Shown: one piece after another, positions 38,701-46,958 of the stretch
Layout: the number at the start of each line of letters is the position of its first letter
How positions within the stretch are numbered: position 1 is the first letter of the stretch
Assembly: GCF_014647255.1 (NCBI RefSeq)
Contig: NZ_BMOV01000007.1
Location: 1-64,000 of the forward strand
Direction: 5' to 3'
DNA: 64,000 nucleotides
Source of the DNA: Iodidimonas muriae
GTDB lineage: Bacteria > Pseudomonadota > Alphaproteobacteria > Sphingomonadales > Rhodothalassiaceae
Program-made: the position numbers and the translations under genes
The notes under the pieces: model-generated
The model's database searches: none
What the model saw: the letters and a program-made list of their open reading frames with translations, nothing else
Told to the model about the DNA's origin: nothing

Positions 38701-39141
38701 TCCCTCAAACAGGGACAACCAAAAATAGATGACAGGGAAGCCCCCAAAGCACGCCAATCGCGCACGTCCGATCTGGTGAACAAAACCGTGCTCTATATCG
38801 ATAATGATCAAAGTGCATTGGATAGCCTGTCCGCCCTGTTGGAAGGCTGGGGTTGCGATATCCGGACAGCCTTATCGCCCGAGCAAGCCCTTAGCGCTTT
38901 TCCAACACCGCCTGAATTGGTTATTTTTGATTATCAATTGGATGATGGCTGGACCGGCGATCAGCTTTTTGAAAAACTTTGTAAAAACTGGGGCCAGCGC
39001 CCGGCCGGTATATTGGTAACCGCAGAGGATACGGGCCGGACAAAAGATGCGGCGATCCGGTTATCCGTGGAGCGTTTGCTCAAGCCCGTGCCGCCCGCGG
39101 CTCTTCGTGCACTGGTGAGCCAAACATTCAGAAAAGCCTGA
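35782..39141 (+). CDS. crbS: Transporter-linked hybrid histidine kinase CrbS
   Basis: A 1119-residue protein that joins a sodium:solute-symporter-like membrane domain (about 1-490, some 13 helices) to a PAS region (about 610-715), a HisKA domain with H769 in AASHDLVQPLNAARLF, a HATPase domain (NLVSNAVRYTETGS, DDTGPGIDP, GAGLGLSISQRIARLL) and a C-terminal receiver with D1050 (ELVIFDYQLDDGW). This is the CrbS/MxtR architecture; such kinases control acetyl-CoA synthetase expression. The neighbours, crbR and acs, agree. GGGGAG precedes the ATG. Whether the membrane domain transports or only senses flux is unresolved in the family. Confidence 0.92.
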   Translation: MILWIALTTSVLYAAGLFWLALKGDSGRFPLGPRAQSCIYGLSLGVYCTSWTFYSAVGTAVSNGWHFLPIYLGPILLFTIGYGLVSRILQLGKAQHTTSIADFLSTRYGKSGSVAALITIIATIGILPYVALQLKSVGQTLSALSPNIGGVIHSEGVVLGVAVVMAMFAILFGARQVDLTQHNRGLVLTIAVEAIVKMFALLAITMFVILILAGTDTAQINTARSFGEIFKVEQFDARFVVLTFISACAALCLPRQFHMTIVEAQKDRPDRLMRFVFPAYLVVIALVVFPITIGGTSILSAGQTSPDMLMLALPLSTGADWLAILVFIGGFSAATGMVIVTTVALSGMITNDLIIPLFYRRRINHARLSQSLLWIRRLTIIGVLFFAYLYSRTIDSTETLAGVGIISFAAVSQFAPALIGGLFWKTGNRKGVNAGLSLGFAAWLALLIIPTYLDTYPVFQIADDMLVSAVIISLSLNIAAYIIVSINTQANIIDKAQSAAFVSMEYRTIGSDRALKKMRVADYRLLLRQFVGDERSRAAMKQLGAQLNGRTYTDLDVADDALIEMVERQLSGVLGASSARAIIGSTMEGDPIPLEQVVAMFDETSQRLQFSGELLQTAIENIDQGVAVVDNDMRLVAWNSRYVEMFDLSADLIVVGRSIADLIGHNLRRNGLDENQIEAEVSKRLNHMRAGRKHGQEREQADGRILRILGNPTATGGYVTSYTDITADRRSGRALEAKVAERTRQLTEVNSALEKATRSKTRFLAAASHDLVQPLNAARLFTSALHEEIGNKLPKAKKLANDIDRSIEMADRLLRALLDISKLDGGGLQPEITIFPLAPIFDDLRSEFYRATQKKGLTLNVQMTDIWVETDRNLLLSVLQNLVSNAVRYTETGSVSLGVENESGKAHIRIDDTGPGIDPKHHQRIFEEFQQVGTQTKREGAGLGLSISQRIARLLETEITVVSALGEGSRFSLSLKQGQPKIDDREAPKARQSRTSDLVNKTVLYIDNDQSALDSLSALLEGWGCDIRTALSPEQALSAFPTPPELVIFDYQLDDGWTGDQLFEKLCKNWGQRPAGILVTAEDTGRTKDAAIRLSVERLLKPVPPAALRALVSQTFRKA

Positions 39142-39143
39142 TC

Positions 39144-39782
39144 TCAGACCGATTTAACCTCTGGCATATCTACATCCAGCTGTTTGGCGACTAAAACCGC
39201 TTGTGTGCGGCTGATGACATCCAATTTGCGGAAAATAGCGGTGATATGGGCTTTGACGGTCGCCTCGCTAATCTCCATTTGATAGGCAATCTGTTTGTTG
39301 AGCATCCCTTGGCTGATCAGATTCAATATGCGTCGTTGAGCCGGTGTCAAACTGGCCAGCTTATCGAACAATGCCGTATCATCTTCGCTTTCGGTAACAT
39401 TTGTATCGAACCATATATCGCCATCACGAATTTGAGTGAGGGCTTCGCGCATCACATCCAGATTAACCGATTTGGGAATGAAACCCGATGCGCCAAGGCT
39501 TTGACATGCGCGCACGACCCGGCCTTCTTCACTGGCAGAAACAACCACAACAGGAAGCGCGGGAAATTCGTGACGCAAATCAAGCAGCGCAGTAAGCCCA
39601 TCGCTGTCCTTCATATGCAGATCAAGGAGCAAAAGGTCGGCAGGGCCAGCTGTGGCGGCGATCGTCGCCTCCGCCACAGTCTCGGCCTCCACAATATCAG
39701 CTTGCGGCCAGACTTTCTGCACCGCCTGACATAATGCACCCCTGAATAGCGGATGGTCATCAGCGATGATGATACGGGCCAT
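39144..39782 (-). CDS. crbR: Response regulator CrbR (NarL/LuxR type)
   Basis: A 212-residue regulator. The receiver has acidic residues D8-D9 and phospho-acceptor D54 in LLLLDLHMKDSDGL; the LuxR-type helix-turn-helix occupies about 145-205 (LTPAQRRILNLISQGMLNKQ, ISEATVKAHITAIFRKL). It ends 2 bp from the 3' end of crbS (convergent) and starts 2 bp after acs on the same strand. Cognate pairing with CrbS and control of acs are inferred from family knowledge and position. Being downstream of acs, it may be positively autoregulated. Confidence 0.92.
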   Translation of the reverse strand: MARIIIADDHPLFRGALCQAVQKVWPQADIVEAETVAEATIAATAGPADLLLLDLHMKDSDGLTALLDLRHEFPALPVVVVSASEEGRVVRACQSLGASGFIPKSVNLDVMREALTQIRDGDIWFDTNVTESEDDTALFDKLASLTPAQRRILNLISQGMLNKQIAYQMEISEATVKAHITAIFRKLDVISRTQAVLVAKQLDVDMPEVKSV

Positions 39783-39784
39783 AG

Positions 39785-41755
39785 CTACCTGTTCAACCTT
39801 CCTTCGATCAGACTATCAACAACACCGGGATCTGCAAGTGTGGATGTATCACCCAGCGCCCCATAATCATTCTCGGCAATCTTGCGCAAAATCCGCCGCA
39901 TGATTTTACCTGAACGGGTTTTGGGAAGCGCCGGCGTCAGATGAAGGTGATCGGGCGTGGCGATGGGGCCGATCTCTATGCGGACATGGCCGCGCAGTTC
40001 GGTGATCAATTCTTCCGATGTTTCCACGCCGGCATTCAAGGTCACATAGCAATAAATGCCCTGCCCCTTTATGTCATGCGGATAGCCAACAACCGCCGCC
40101 TCGGCGACTTTGGGATGGGAAACCAGTGCCGATTCCACCTCTGCCGTGCCCATGCGATGGCCGGAGACATTGATCACATCATCAACGCGACCGGTGATCC
40201 AGTAATAATCGTCCTCATCGCGCTTACAGCCATCACCCGTGAAATATTTCCCCTTATAGGTGGAAAAATACGTGTGGATGAAGCGTTCATGATCGCCATA
40301 AACTGATCGTGCCTGCCCCGGCCAGCTGGCAATGATGCACAGATTTCCACTGGTCGCGCCTTCAAGAACAGTCCCTTCATTATCAACCAGTTGCGGTTGA
40401 ATACCAAAGAACGGCTTTCCGGCACTTCCGGGTTTCATCCCATGTGCGCCCGGCAAAGTGGTGATCATCGTTCCACCGGTTTCGGTCTGCCACCATGTGT
40501 CGATAATGGGCGATTTTCCTTCGCCAACCACATCATAATACCAGCGCCACGCTTCGGGATTGATCGGTTCCCCGACAGTCCCCAGCAAGCGAATGGACGA
40601 ACGGTCATGCGCTTTCACCGGCGCCTCGCCTTCGCGCATCAGCGCACGGATCGCGGTGGGCGCCGTATAGAAAATATTGACCTTGTATTTGGCAACGATT
40701 TCCCAGAAACGGCCAAAATCAGGATAATTCGGAATACCTTCGAACATCACTTCCGTCGCGCCGTTCAAAAGCGGGCCATAGACAATATAACTATGTCCGG
40801 TGACCCAACCAATGTCGGCGCTGCACCAGAATACTTCGCCCAGCTTATAATCAAACACATAATGAAAGGTGGTTGCCACCCAGACGGCATAGCCGCCGGT
40901 CGTGTGCAACACCCCTTTCGGGGTTCCCGTTGATCCCGATGTATAGAGTATGAATAACGGGTCCTCGGCATTCATCGGCTCGCAGGGGCAATCGGCGTCC
41001 ACATCTGCGCCAATCTCGTGATACCAGTGATCGCGGCCTTCGGTTATGGCCACATCAATACCGGCATGGTTCACAACCAGCACCGCCGCCACATCCACAC
41101 CATCATGGTCCAGCGCGGCATCCACATTGGCTTTAAGGGGAACAGTCTTTCCCCCACGCAGACCGGCATCTACCGTAATGACATAGTTGCTTTTGCAATC
41201 CTTGATCCGCCCTGCCAGCGCTTCGGGAGAGAAGCCGCCAAACACCACGGAATGGATCGCGCCGATCCTGGAACAGGCCAGCATGGCAACCGCGCCCTCG
41301 ACAATCATCGGCATATAGATGGTAACCCGGTCGCCCTTTTTGACACCCAGTTTTTTCAGAGTGCCCGCCATTTTGACAACGTCGGCAAGAAGCTCGGCAT
41401 AGGTCAGTGTGCGGCCGCCCTGCTCCGGATCATCCGGCTCAAAAATCAGCGCCGTCACATCGCCTCTACCCGCCTCCACATGGCGATCGAGGGCATTATA
41501 ACAGATGTTCAGACAGCCATCTTCATACCATTTGATATCGACAGGATCGAAGGACCAGTTGGATATTTTGGTCGGCTTGGAAATCCAGTCCAGCCGTTGC
41601 GCCTGCTTCGCCCAGAATGCATCGGGATTGGATATGCTTTCCGCATAGAGACGATCATACTCTTCGGCAGTGCAATGCGTTGGGGCCCCTTCCTGCGGTG
41701 AGGGAATGATCGTTTTATCACCGGCCCTGGCTTTTATATCTAAGCGATCCAACAT
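39785..41755 (-). CDS. acs: Acetyl-CoA synthetase (AMP-forming)
   Basis: A 656-residue cytosolic enzyme that activates acetate through acetyl-AMP to acetyl-CoA. Motifs: [20 protein letters not shown] (P-loop-like), [32 protein letters not shown], and [17 protein letters not shown] with the Lys whose acetylation switches the enzyme off. Length and N-terminal ACAS region are normal. crbR follows at 2 bp, and a DcaP-like porin is divergent across 154 bp that hold an inverted repeat. No acetyltransferase or sirtuin gene for Acs is in the window. Confidence 0.97.
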   Translation of the reverse strand: MLDRLDIKARAGDKTIIPSPQEGAPTHCTAEEYDRLYAESISNPDAFWAKQAQRLDWISKPTKISNWSFDPVDIKWYEDGCLNICYNALDRHVEAGRGDVTALIFEPDDPEQGGRTLTYAELLADVVKMAGTLKKLGVKKGDRVTIYMPMIVEGAVAMLACSRIGAIHSVVFGGFSPEALAGRIKDCKSNYVITVDAGLRGGKTVPLKANVDAALDHDGVDVAAVLVVNHAGIDVAITEGRDHWYHEIGADVDADCPCEPMNAEDPLFILYTSGSTGTPKGVLHTTGGYAVWVATTFHYVFDYKLGEVFWCSADIGWVTGHSYIVYGPLLNGATEVMFEGIPNYPDFGRFWEIVAKYKVNIFYTAPTAIRALMREGEAPVKAHDRSSIRLLGTVGEPINPEAWRWYYDVVGEGKSPIIDTWWQTETGGTMITTLPGAHGMKPGSAGKPFFGIQPQLVDNEGTVLEGATSGNLCIIASWPGQARSVYGDHERFIHTYFSTYKGKYFTGDGCKRDEDDYYWITGRVDDVINVSGHRMGTAEVESALVSHPKVAEAAVVGYPHDIKGQGIYCYVTLNAGVETSEELITELRGHVRIEIGPIATPDHLHLTPALPKTRSGKIMRRILRKIAENDYGALGDTSTLADPGVVDSLIEGRLNR

Positions 41756-41826
41756 GCTCGTCTCCCCATCTCTTACAAGTTCAAAGCCAGTCTATCCAAA
41801 AGGTTCATGCGCTTTGAATGCGACAT

Positions 41827-41841
41827 TGGTCGTATAGACCA
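41827..41841. promoter_or_regulatory. Inverted repeat between acs and the porin gene, candidate CrbR operator
   Basis: TGGTCGTATAGACCA is a perfect 5-bp inverted repeat with 5-bp spacer, 72 bp from the acs start and 69 bp from the porin start, in the only intergenic region that could serve both divergent promoters. Its size fits a dimeric NarL/LuxR-type regulator such as CrbR. The assignment is inference from position and symmetry. Confidence 0.4.
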
Positions 41842-41909
41842 TTGGCTAATTTCCCCGCGCCAGATCGCCTGTCACCCTTGCTGGATATAAGCGAAGGGGA
41901 GGATGAGGC

Positions 41910-43292
41910 ATGGCCAAGGCAGCAAGACTTCTAATCAAGGGATTTCTACTATCCGCGACAATGCTGAGCACATCCCAAGCACTGGCCCAAGATAGCGATG
42001 TCGATGCCCGGTTGGACCGGTTGGAAGCTTTGGTAACCAGTTTGATCAATCGCATGGATGCAAAAGAGAGTGCGCCGGCAGCAAGCGATATCGCCGTTGC
42101 ACAACAGGCCCAACAAGCAATTTCAGAGACACGCGCTCTCGCTGAAAGAACGGCAGCGGTAGAAACCAAAGTGGCCGAACAATCCGCAGACGATAATAGC
42201 TTCGCTGTCGGAAAAACGCGTGTGACTTACGGCGGCTATGTAAAAATAGATGCCATCTCGCAACGAAGCAGCGGCGGTCAGGTTGAAACGGGGAGCATCG
42301 TGCGGGACTTTTTAATTCCCGGCGCCATCCCCGTTGGCGGAACATCGTCCGGATTTGATACTGATTTCAGTGCGCGCCAAAGCCGCATCATTCTTGAAAC
42401 CAAAACCAATGTGGGTAGCGGACATAAGCTGGGCTCGAAAATCGAGATGGATTTCATGGTCACCAACGGCGGTGACGAGCGGGTTTCCAATAGCTATACA
42501 CCGCGTTTGCGGCAAGCCTATATCACCTTCGACAATTGGTTATTCGGTCAGGCATGGTCCACCTTTCAAGATGTAGGGGCATTGCCCGAAGCGCTCGACT
42601 TTATTGGACCGACACCCGGCACCATTTTCAACCGCCAACCAATGGTCCGGTACAGCTATGGCGGACTTCAGATCGCTGTTGAACAGCCCGAAACAACCGT
42701 TACCAGCCCCACGGGTGGCCGCGTTGTGACAGGGGATGACAGCCTGCCGGATGTGGTTTTGCGCTACAATCTTAAAAGCGATATGGGTCATCTGACAGCC
42801 GCCGCCATCGGTCGGGTGCTTCGCGTGAAACCCGATGATTTTGGCCGGATTTCCGATGATGCCATTGGCTATGGCCTTAGCCTGTCGGGCAAGTTGAATC
42901 TGGGTGCCCGTGATGATGTTCGCTTCATGGCAACAGCCGGTCAGGGATTGGGGCGCTATATTGGCCTCAATATCGTCAATGATGCCGCTTTGCGCACCGA
43001 TGGCAGCCTTGATCCGATCGCCACCTACTCCGGCTTCCTTGCCTATCGCCATATGTGGACAGACACTCTCCGGTCCACGCTTTCCGGCAGCTATTTCAAA
43101 GCCGATAACCCCGTAACACTCACGACAGGAAGCGTGACAGATGAAAGCTGGAATATCTTTGGAAATATAATCTATTCGCCTGTCCCGCCGCTGGATCTGG
43201 GAATAGAATATATGTACGCCAATCGTGAACTGGAAAATGGCGCGGCCGACAATCTGCAAAAGATTCAGGTATCCGCCAAATATAAATTCTGA
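41910..43292 (+). CDS. DcaP-like trimeric outer-membrane porin
   Basis: A 460-residue outer-membrane protein. Residues 1-26 are a signal peptide (ALAQ cleavage). About 28-95 form a periplasmic coiled-coil segment (VDARLDRLEALVTSLINRMD), typical for DcaP. The rest is a beta-barrel starting VTYGGYVKIDAISQ, with RQSRIILETKTNV and TFDNWLFGQAWSTFQD, which are family signatures, and ending in a C-terminal Phe (SAKYKF). DcaP porins pass dicarboxylates and other negatively charged small molecules. Divergence from acs suggests carboxylate uptake. GGGGAGG lies upstream of the ATG. Confidence 0.88.
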   Translation: MAKAARLLIKGFLLSATMLSTSQALAQDSDVDARLDRLEALVTSLINRMDAKESAPAASDIAVAQQAQQAISETRALAERTAAVETKVAEQSADDNSFAVGKTRVTYGGYVKIDAISQRSSGGQVETGSIVRDFLIPGAIPVGGTSSGFDTDFSARQSRIILETKTNVGSGHKLGSKIEMDFMVTNGGDERVSNSYTPRLRQAYITFDNWLFGQAWSTFQDVGALPEALDFIGPTPGTIFNRQPMVRYSYGGLQIAVEQPETTVTSPTGGRVVTGDDSLPDVVLRYNLKSDMGHLTAAAIGRVLRVKPDDFGRISDDAIGYGLSLSGKLNLGARDDVRFMATAGQGLGRYIGLNIVNDAALRTDGSLDPIATYSGFLAYRHMWTDTLRSTLSGSYFKADNPVTLTTGSVTDESWNIFGNIIYSPVPPLDLGIEYMYANRELENGAADNLQKIQVSAKYKF

Positions 43293-43489
43293 ATATTGAT
43301 CAGCCTTGGATTAGCGGAGTCCGCCCAAGGGCTGCCCAAGGCCCTTGGCATATCTTCATGCCGCAATAAGGAAATTGTTTTCTAAAGCCGACATATGACA
43401 TCTGCTGGCGTACAGCCAAGCACATAGATACGGGAAATCGACGGGGACTATGCCGCACAGCCCATAATTTATTGATTTTATTTGGTAAG

Positions 43490-43580
43490 TGGCGGAGAGG
43501 AAGGGATTCGAACCCTCGATGAGCTTTTGACCCATACTCCCTTAGCAGGGGAGCGCCTTCGACCACTCGGCCACCTCTCC
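43490..43580 (-). tRNA. tRNA-Ser (anticodon GCT)
   Basis: A 91-nt class II tRNA with encoded CCA. Acceptor stem GGAGAGG/CCTCTCC with discriminator G, the anticodon loop CTGCTAA inside CTCCC/GGGAG (anticodon GCT, reading AGC/AGU), a long variable arm, and the T-loop GGTTCGAATCC. The 3' end faces the porin gene. A TTGACA box lies upstream. Confidence 0.97.
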
Positions 43581-43587
43581 GCCGCTG

Positions 43588-43616
43588 GGTCTAATCGCCA
43601 TGACCATTTCTGTCAA
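43588..43616 (-). promoter_or_regulatory. Probable promoter of tRNA-Ser
   Basis: On the minus strand TTGACA, 17 bp and TAGACC. The -10 box is imperfect, and the predicted transcription start would be almost at the mature 5' end, so a start with a very short leader or a slightly different -10 is possible. Confidence 0.5.
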
Positions 43617-43646
43617 CGCCCTAAACAAAACTTCTGTGAATTTTGC

Positions 43647-43670
43647 AAAAACAGCCCATTGAAACGGGCT
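43647..43670 (-). terminator. Terminator of the Sel1-repeat gene
   Basis: On the minus strand AGCCC, an 8-nt loop and GGGCT are followed by GTTTTT, 2 bp after the stop codon of the Sel1 gene. The short stem makes this a weak to moderate terminator. Confidence 0.6.
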
Positions 43671-43671
43671 C

Positions 43672-43950
43672 TTAATGGTGTGCCAACCACTCCCGCGCGG
43701 CCTTTTGGGCGGCGGCAATTTGAGCCGTACTCATCTCGCGGGCCAGTTCAGCGCGGTCATCCGCAGCCCGGCCAACGCCGTTCATCGCTGCCAGATTGAA
43801 CCACTTATGCGCCGACACATAATCCGGTGCCCCGCTGGCCCCGGTGGCATAAGAAAGGCCCAGGGCATAAAGCGCCTGCGCATCGCCGGTTTTCGCCCGT
43901 GCCAAATATCTTTTCAGGGCTTTTGAGCGACCTTTGTCAACCTCACCCAT
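43672..43950 (-). CDS. Short Sel1-like repeat protein
   Basis: A 92-residue helical protein with one complete Sel1-like repeat (AQALYALGLSYATGASGAPD followed by YVSAHKWFNLAAMNG), and a second partial helix pair (ADDRAELAREMSTAQIAAAQ). Sel1 repeats mediate protein contacts; no signal peptide is present, so it is presumably cytosolic. Function not assignable. Placed between tRNA-Ser and a histidine-kinase gene on the same strand. Confidence 0.8.
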   Translation of the reverse strand: MGEVDKGRSKALKRYLARAKTGDAQALYALGLSYATGASGAPDYVSAHKWFNLAAMNGVGRAADDRAELAREMSTAQIAAAQKAAREWLAHH

Positions 43951-44143
43951 TTGATCCTCTCCCTATCGGATAGTCCGCGGTGCCGGATGGTCCGCGCGTC
44001 CGTGAAACAAGGATCCCCCTCAATGATTTGAAAAATGGTTAACGTTATCCATACCACACTATATTTTCGCGGTACAGGACGGCCCTTACACTGGCGTCAA
44101 TAAGAGCGCCCCACTTTACAAAAAAGCACTTAGCAGGCTTGGG

Positions 44144-45325
44144 TCAGTCAAAGCCCTTTACCGCCGCGGCATCCAAAGCGACCACCCGTTCGGCGGGCAA
44201 AAACACCTCAGCACAAGTGCCCTGCCCCAATGTGCTTGTGAGTCGGAATTCGCCCCCATGTGCTTCGGTCAGGGCTTTGCACAGGGGAAGGCCAAGCCCT
44301 GTGCCCTCAGCCTTCCGCGAGAGATAGCCCTCAACCTGTCCGAACGGTTCCATCACCCGGCTCAAATCGGCCCGGGCAATCCCGACGCCAAAATCTTCCA
44401 CCGCAAAGAAGAAACGGCCATCCTTGCCCACACCCAGACGCACATAGACTTTGGTCGAGCCGCCTGAAAATTTCAGGGCATTGGACACCAGATTGAGCAA
44501 AATCTGGCGCAACAGCTGGCCATCGGCATAAATATCGGGGATATGCCCTTTGGCTTCGATCACAAGAGACACGCCATATTGCTTGGCCGTGTCCTCCATC
44601 ATCCGCACCACCACAGCCACCACCTCTTCAGGGTCTACTGTATCTTCCTTGAGGTCCAGCTGCTTTGCCTCCACCTTCGACATATCAAGAATGGCATTGA
44701 TCACATTCAGTAAATGCTTGCCGCTCTCGTTCACATCATTGATGTAATCGGCATATTGTCTTGGCTCGATACGGCCCAGCGTTTCTGACTGAATGAAATC
44801 GGTAAAACCAATGATGGCATTCAAGGGCGTGCGCAATTCATGGCTCATATTGGCCAGAAACATGGATTTTGCCTGATTGGCATTTTCTGCGATGGCCCGT
44901 GCGCGTTCCAGTTCTTCCGTGCGTTTCTTTGCCCGGTCCAAGCCTACTTGCAGCATGGAGAGCGGCGTTCCAATGCCCAGATAGCGCCCTTCTTTGACAA
45001 GAATAAACCCGTCTGTCATGGCCGAGGGATGATGTGTAAGGACAAACTCGCTAAAGTCTTCTATGTCTTCCCGCGCCTCGACGATCAACGGATCGGGGTC
45101 CATCAAATGCGAGATAGGCTTGTTTTCAAATAAGGGACGGCCAAAACGGTCTGCCAGTTTCAGGATCAGGGTATGGCGGTTCACCAAGCCTATGGGGATA
45201 TGGTCTTCCACCACGGCAATGGCCAATAAAGCCGGATTGGACGAAAATATTTCATAAACGTCAGCGCACACCACACCCGCTTGCACGGTTGGCGCAAATG
45301 TCGCCAATGCCTCAATCCCGTCCAT
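44144..45325 (-). CDS. Soluble histidine kinase with CBS-like sensor region
   Basis: A 393-residue kinase without TM helices. Residues about 1-130 resemble a CBS pair (LLAIAVVEDHIPIGLVNRHT, LMDPDPLIVEAREDIEDFSE, GFILVKEGRYLGIGTPLSML); a short coiled coil (RAKKRTEELERARAIAENAN) leads to HisKA with H162 (NMSHELRTPLNAIIGF) and HATPase (NLVSNALKFSGG, EDFGVGIA, GTGLGLPLCKAL). AAGGAG 9 bp before the ATG at 45325 decides the start over an ATG at 45376. No response regulator lies beside it, so it is an orphan. CBS input suggests sensing of an adenine nucleotide or another small cytosolic ligand. Confidence 0.88.
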   Translation of the reverse strand: MDGIEALATFAPTVQAGVVCADVYEIFSSNPALLAIAVVEDHIPIGLVNRHTLILKLADRFGRPLFENKPISHLMDPDPLIVEAREDIEDFSEFVLTHHPSAMTDGFILVKEGRYLGIGTPLSMLQVGLDRAKKRTEELERARAIAENANQAKSMFLANMSHELRTPLNAIIGFTDFIQSETLGRIEPRQYADYINDVNESGKHLLNVINAILDMSKVEAKQLDLKEDTVDPEEVVAVVVRMMEDTAKQYGVSLVIEAKGHIPDIYADGQLLRQILLNLVSNALKFSGGSTKVYVRLGVGKDGRFFFAVEDFGVGIARADLSRVMEPFGQVEGYLSRKAEGTGLGLPLCKALTEAHGGEFRLTSTLGQGTCAEVFLPAERVVALDAAAVKGFD

Positions 45326-45453
45326 TTTTTCTCTGCTCCTTCCAAGAAAAAAGGACCTCATAAGAAATGACCGCACCCTGACATTATGAGTCCGGCGCGG
45401 TCACATCAATATCTCACCTGCGGTCTATACAATGATCGCCGGTCAAACGCCGA

Positions 45454-46953
45454 TCACTCAGCCAATTTGCGCATCAAAATTTCATTGACCACCGCAGGAT
45501 TGGCCTGTCCGCGGCTTTCCTTCATCACTTGCCCGACGAAAAAGCCCACGACCTTGGTTTTCCCGGCTTTAAATTGCTCGACCTGAGCCGGATTGGCAGC
45601 CAGAATCTTGTCCACCATGGCCTCCAGAGCACCGGTATCCGATACCTGCTTGAGCCCTTTTTCCTCGACGATGTCCGCCGGATTACGGCCGCTTTGCAGC
45701 ATCTCTTCCAAAACCTCTTTCGAGGCCGAACCGGAAATGGTGCCATCAAAAACCAGCTTCAAAAGCTCGGCCCCTTGAGTGGGGGTAATGGGGCAATCGG
45801 ACAAGGATTTTCCGGCCTTGTTCAACTGGCCATAAAGATCCGACAACATCCAGTTGGAAGCCTTGGGCGCCAATTTTTCCACCGGGCTATCCACGCCTTT
45901 TCTCAGGGCATCCAGCAAGGTTTCAAACCAGTCGGCGCTTTCCTTTTCCCCCACAAGGGTGGCGGCATTATAATCGGGAAGCCCCCAATCCTTGACGAAG
46001 CGCGCCTTTTTGGCGTCCGGCAGTTCTGGCAAGCTCGCACGGGCTTCTTCGATATACGCATCGTCGAATTCAAGCGGCAACAAATCAGGATCAGGGAAAT
46101 AGCGATAATCATGCGCTTCTTCCTTCGAGCGCATGGACCGCGTTTCCCCCTTATTGGGATCGAACAGACGGGTTTCCTGATCGATGCTGCCGCCAGCTTC
46201 CAGAATATCCACCTGACGGCGGGCTTCGTATTCGATGGCCTGCATCACAAAGCGCACGGAATTGACATTCTTGATCTCGCAACGCGTGCCAAAAGGCTCA
46301 CCGGGGCGACGCACCGACACATTCACATCGGCACGCATGGAGCCCTGTTCCATATTGCCATCGCACGAGCCGATATAGCGCAGCATGGTGCGCAATTTCC
46401 GCACATAAGCCCCAGCCTCTTCCGGCGACCGCATATCCGGTTTCGAGACAATCTCCATCAAAGCCACGCCAGAGCGGTTGAGATCGACCAGCGTATAGCG
46501 CGGGTGCTGATCATGGATGGATTTCCCCGCATCCTGTTCCAGATGCAGCCGTTCGATACCGATGCTTTTGGTCGCGCCATCCTCAAGCTCCACCAGCATT
46601 TCGCCTTCGCCCACAATGGGGTGCGCGAACTGGCTGATCTGATAGCCTTGCGGCAAATCGGCATAGAAATAGTTTTTACGATCAAAGCGCGAGAATTTGT
46701 TGATCTGCGCATCCAGAGCCAACCCGGTGCGCACGGCCTGACGCACACATTCCCCATTGATCACCGGCAACATACCGGGGAAGGCGGCATCCACAAGGCT
46801 GACATTGCTATTGGGTTCCGAGCCGAACTGGGTCGATGCCCCGGAGAACAGCTTGGCCTGAGAGGTCACCTGTGCATGAACCTCAAGTCCGACAACGATT
46901 TCCCAATCGCCGGTGGCCCCATGCACGATATAGTTTTTTGCTTCTTTGCTCAT
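45454..46953 (-). CDS. gatB: Asp/Glu-tRNA amidotransferase subunit B
   Basis: The 499-residue GatB subunit, which phosphorylates mischarged Glu-tRNAGln or Asp-tRNAAsn. Recognised by [57 protein letters not shown], and the helical C-terminal YqeY-like tail ([20 protein letters not shown]). The ATG at 46953 lies 5 bp after gatA's stop and has GGTGGAG upstream. Last gene of the gatCAB operon. Confidence 0.97.
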   Translation of the reverse strand: MSKEAKNYIVHGATGDWEIVVGLEVHAQVTSQAKLFSGASTQFGSEPNSNVSLVDAAFPGMLPVINGECVRQAVRTGLALDAQINKFSRFDRKNYFYADLPQGYQISQFAHPIVGEGEMLVELEDGATKSIGIERLHLEQDAGKSIHDQHPRYTLVDLNRSGVALMEIVSKPDMRSPEEAGAYVRKLRTMLRYIGSCDGNMEQGSMRADVNVSVRRPGEPFGTRCEIKNVNSVRFVMQAIEYEARRQVDILEAGGSIDQETRLFDPNKGETRSMRSKEEAHDYRYFPDPDLLPLEFDDAYIEEARASLPELPDAKKARFVKDWGLPDYNAATLVGEKESADWFETLLDALRKGVDSPVEKLAPKASNWMLSDLYGQLNKAGKSLSDCPITPTQGAELLKLVFDGTISGSASKEVLEEMLQSGRNPADIVEEKGLKQVSDTGALEAMVDKILAANPAQVEQFKAGKTKVVGFFVGQVMKESRGQANPAVVNEILMRKLAE

Positions 46954-46958
46954 TGCGG

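Noticed and set aside
43325-43348. Stem CCAAGGGC/GCCCTTGG after the porin gene as terminator
   Set aside because: It has an 8-nt loop and no T-run; evidence is too weak for a terminator call.
43300-43566. Minus-strand frame of 88 residues over tRNA-Ser
   Set aside because: It covers most of the tRNA; the apparent protein is translation of the tRNA gene.
30655-43580. Acetate module as a genomic island inserted at tRNA-Ser
   Set aside because: The tRNA 3' end faces the module, but there is no integrase, and no copy of the tRNA 3' end was found near 30655-30924, the far border.
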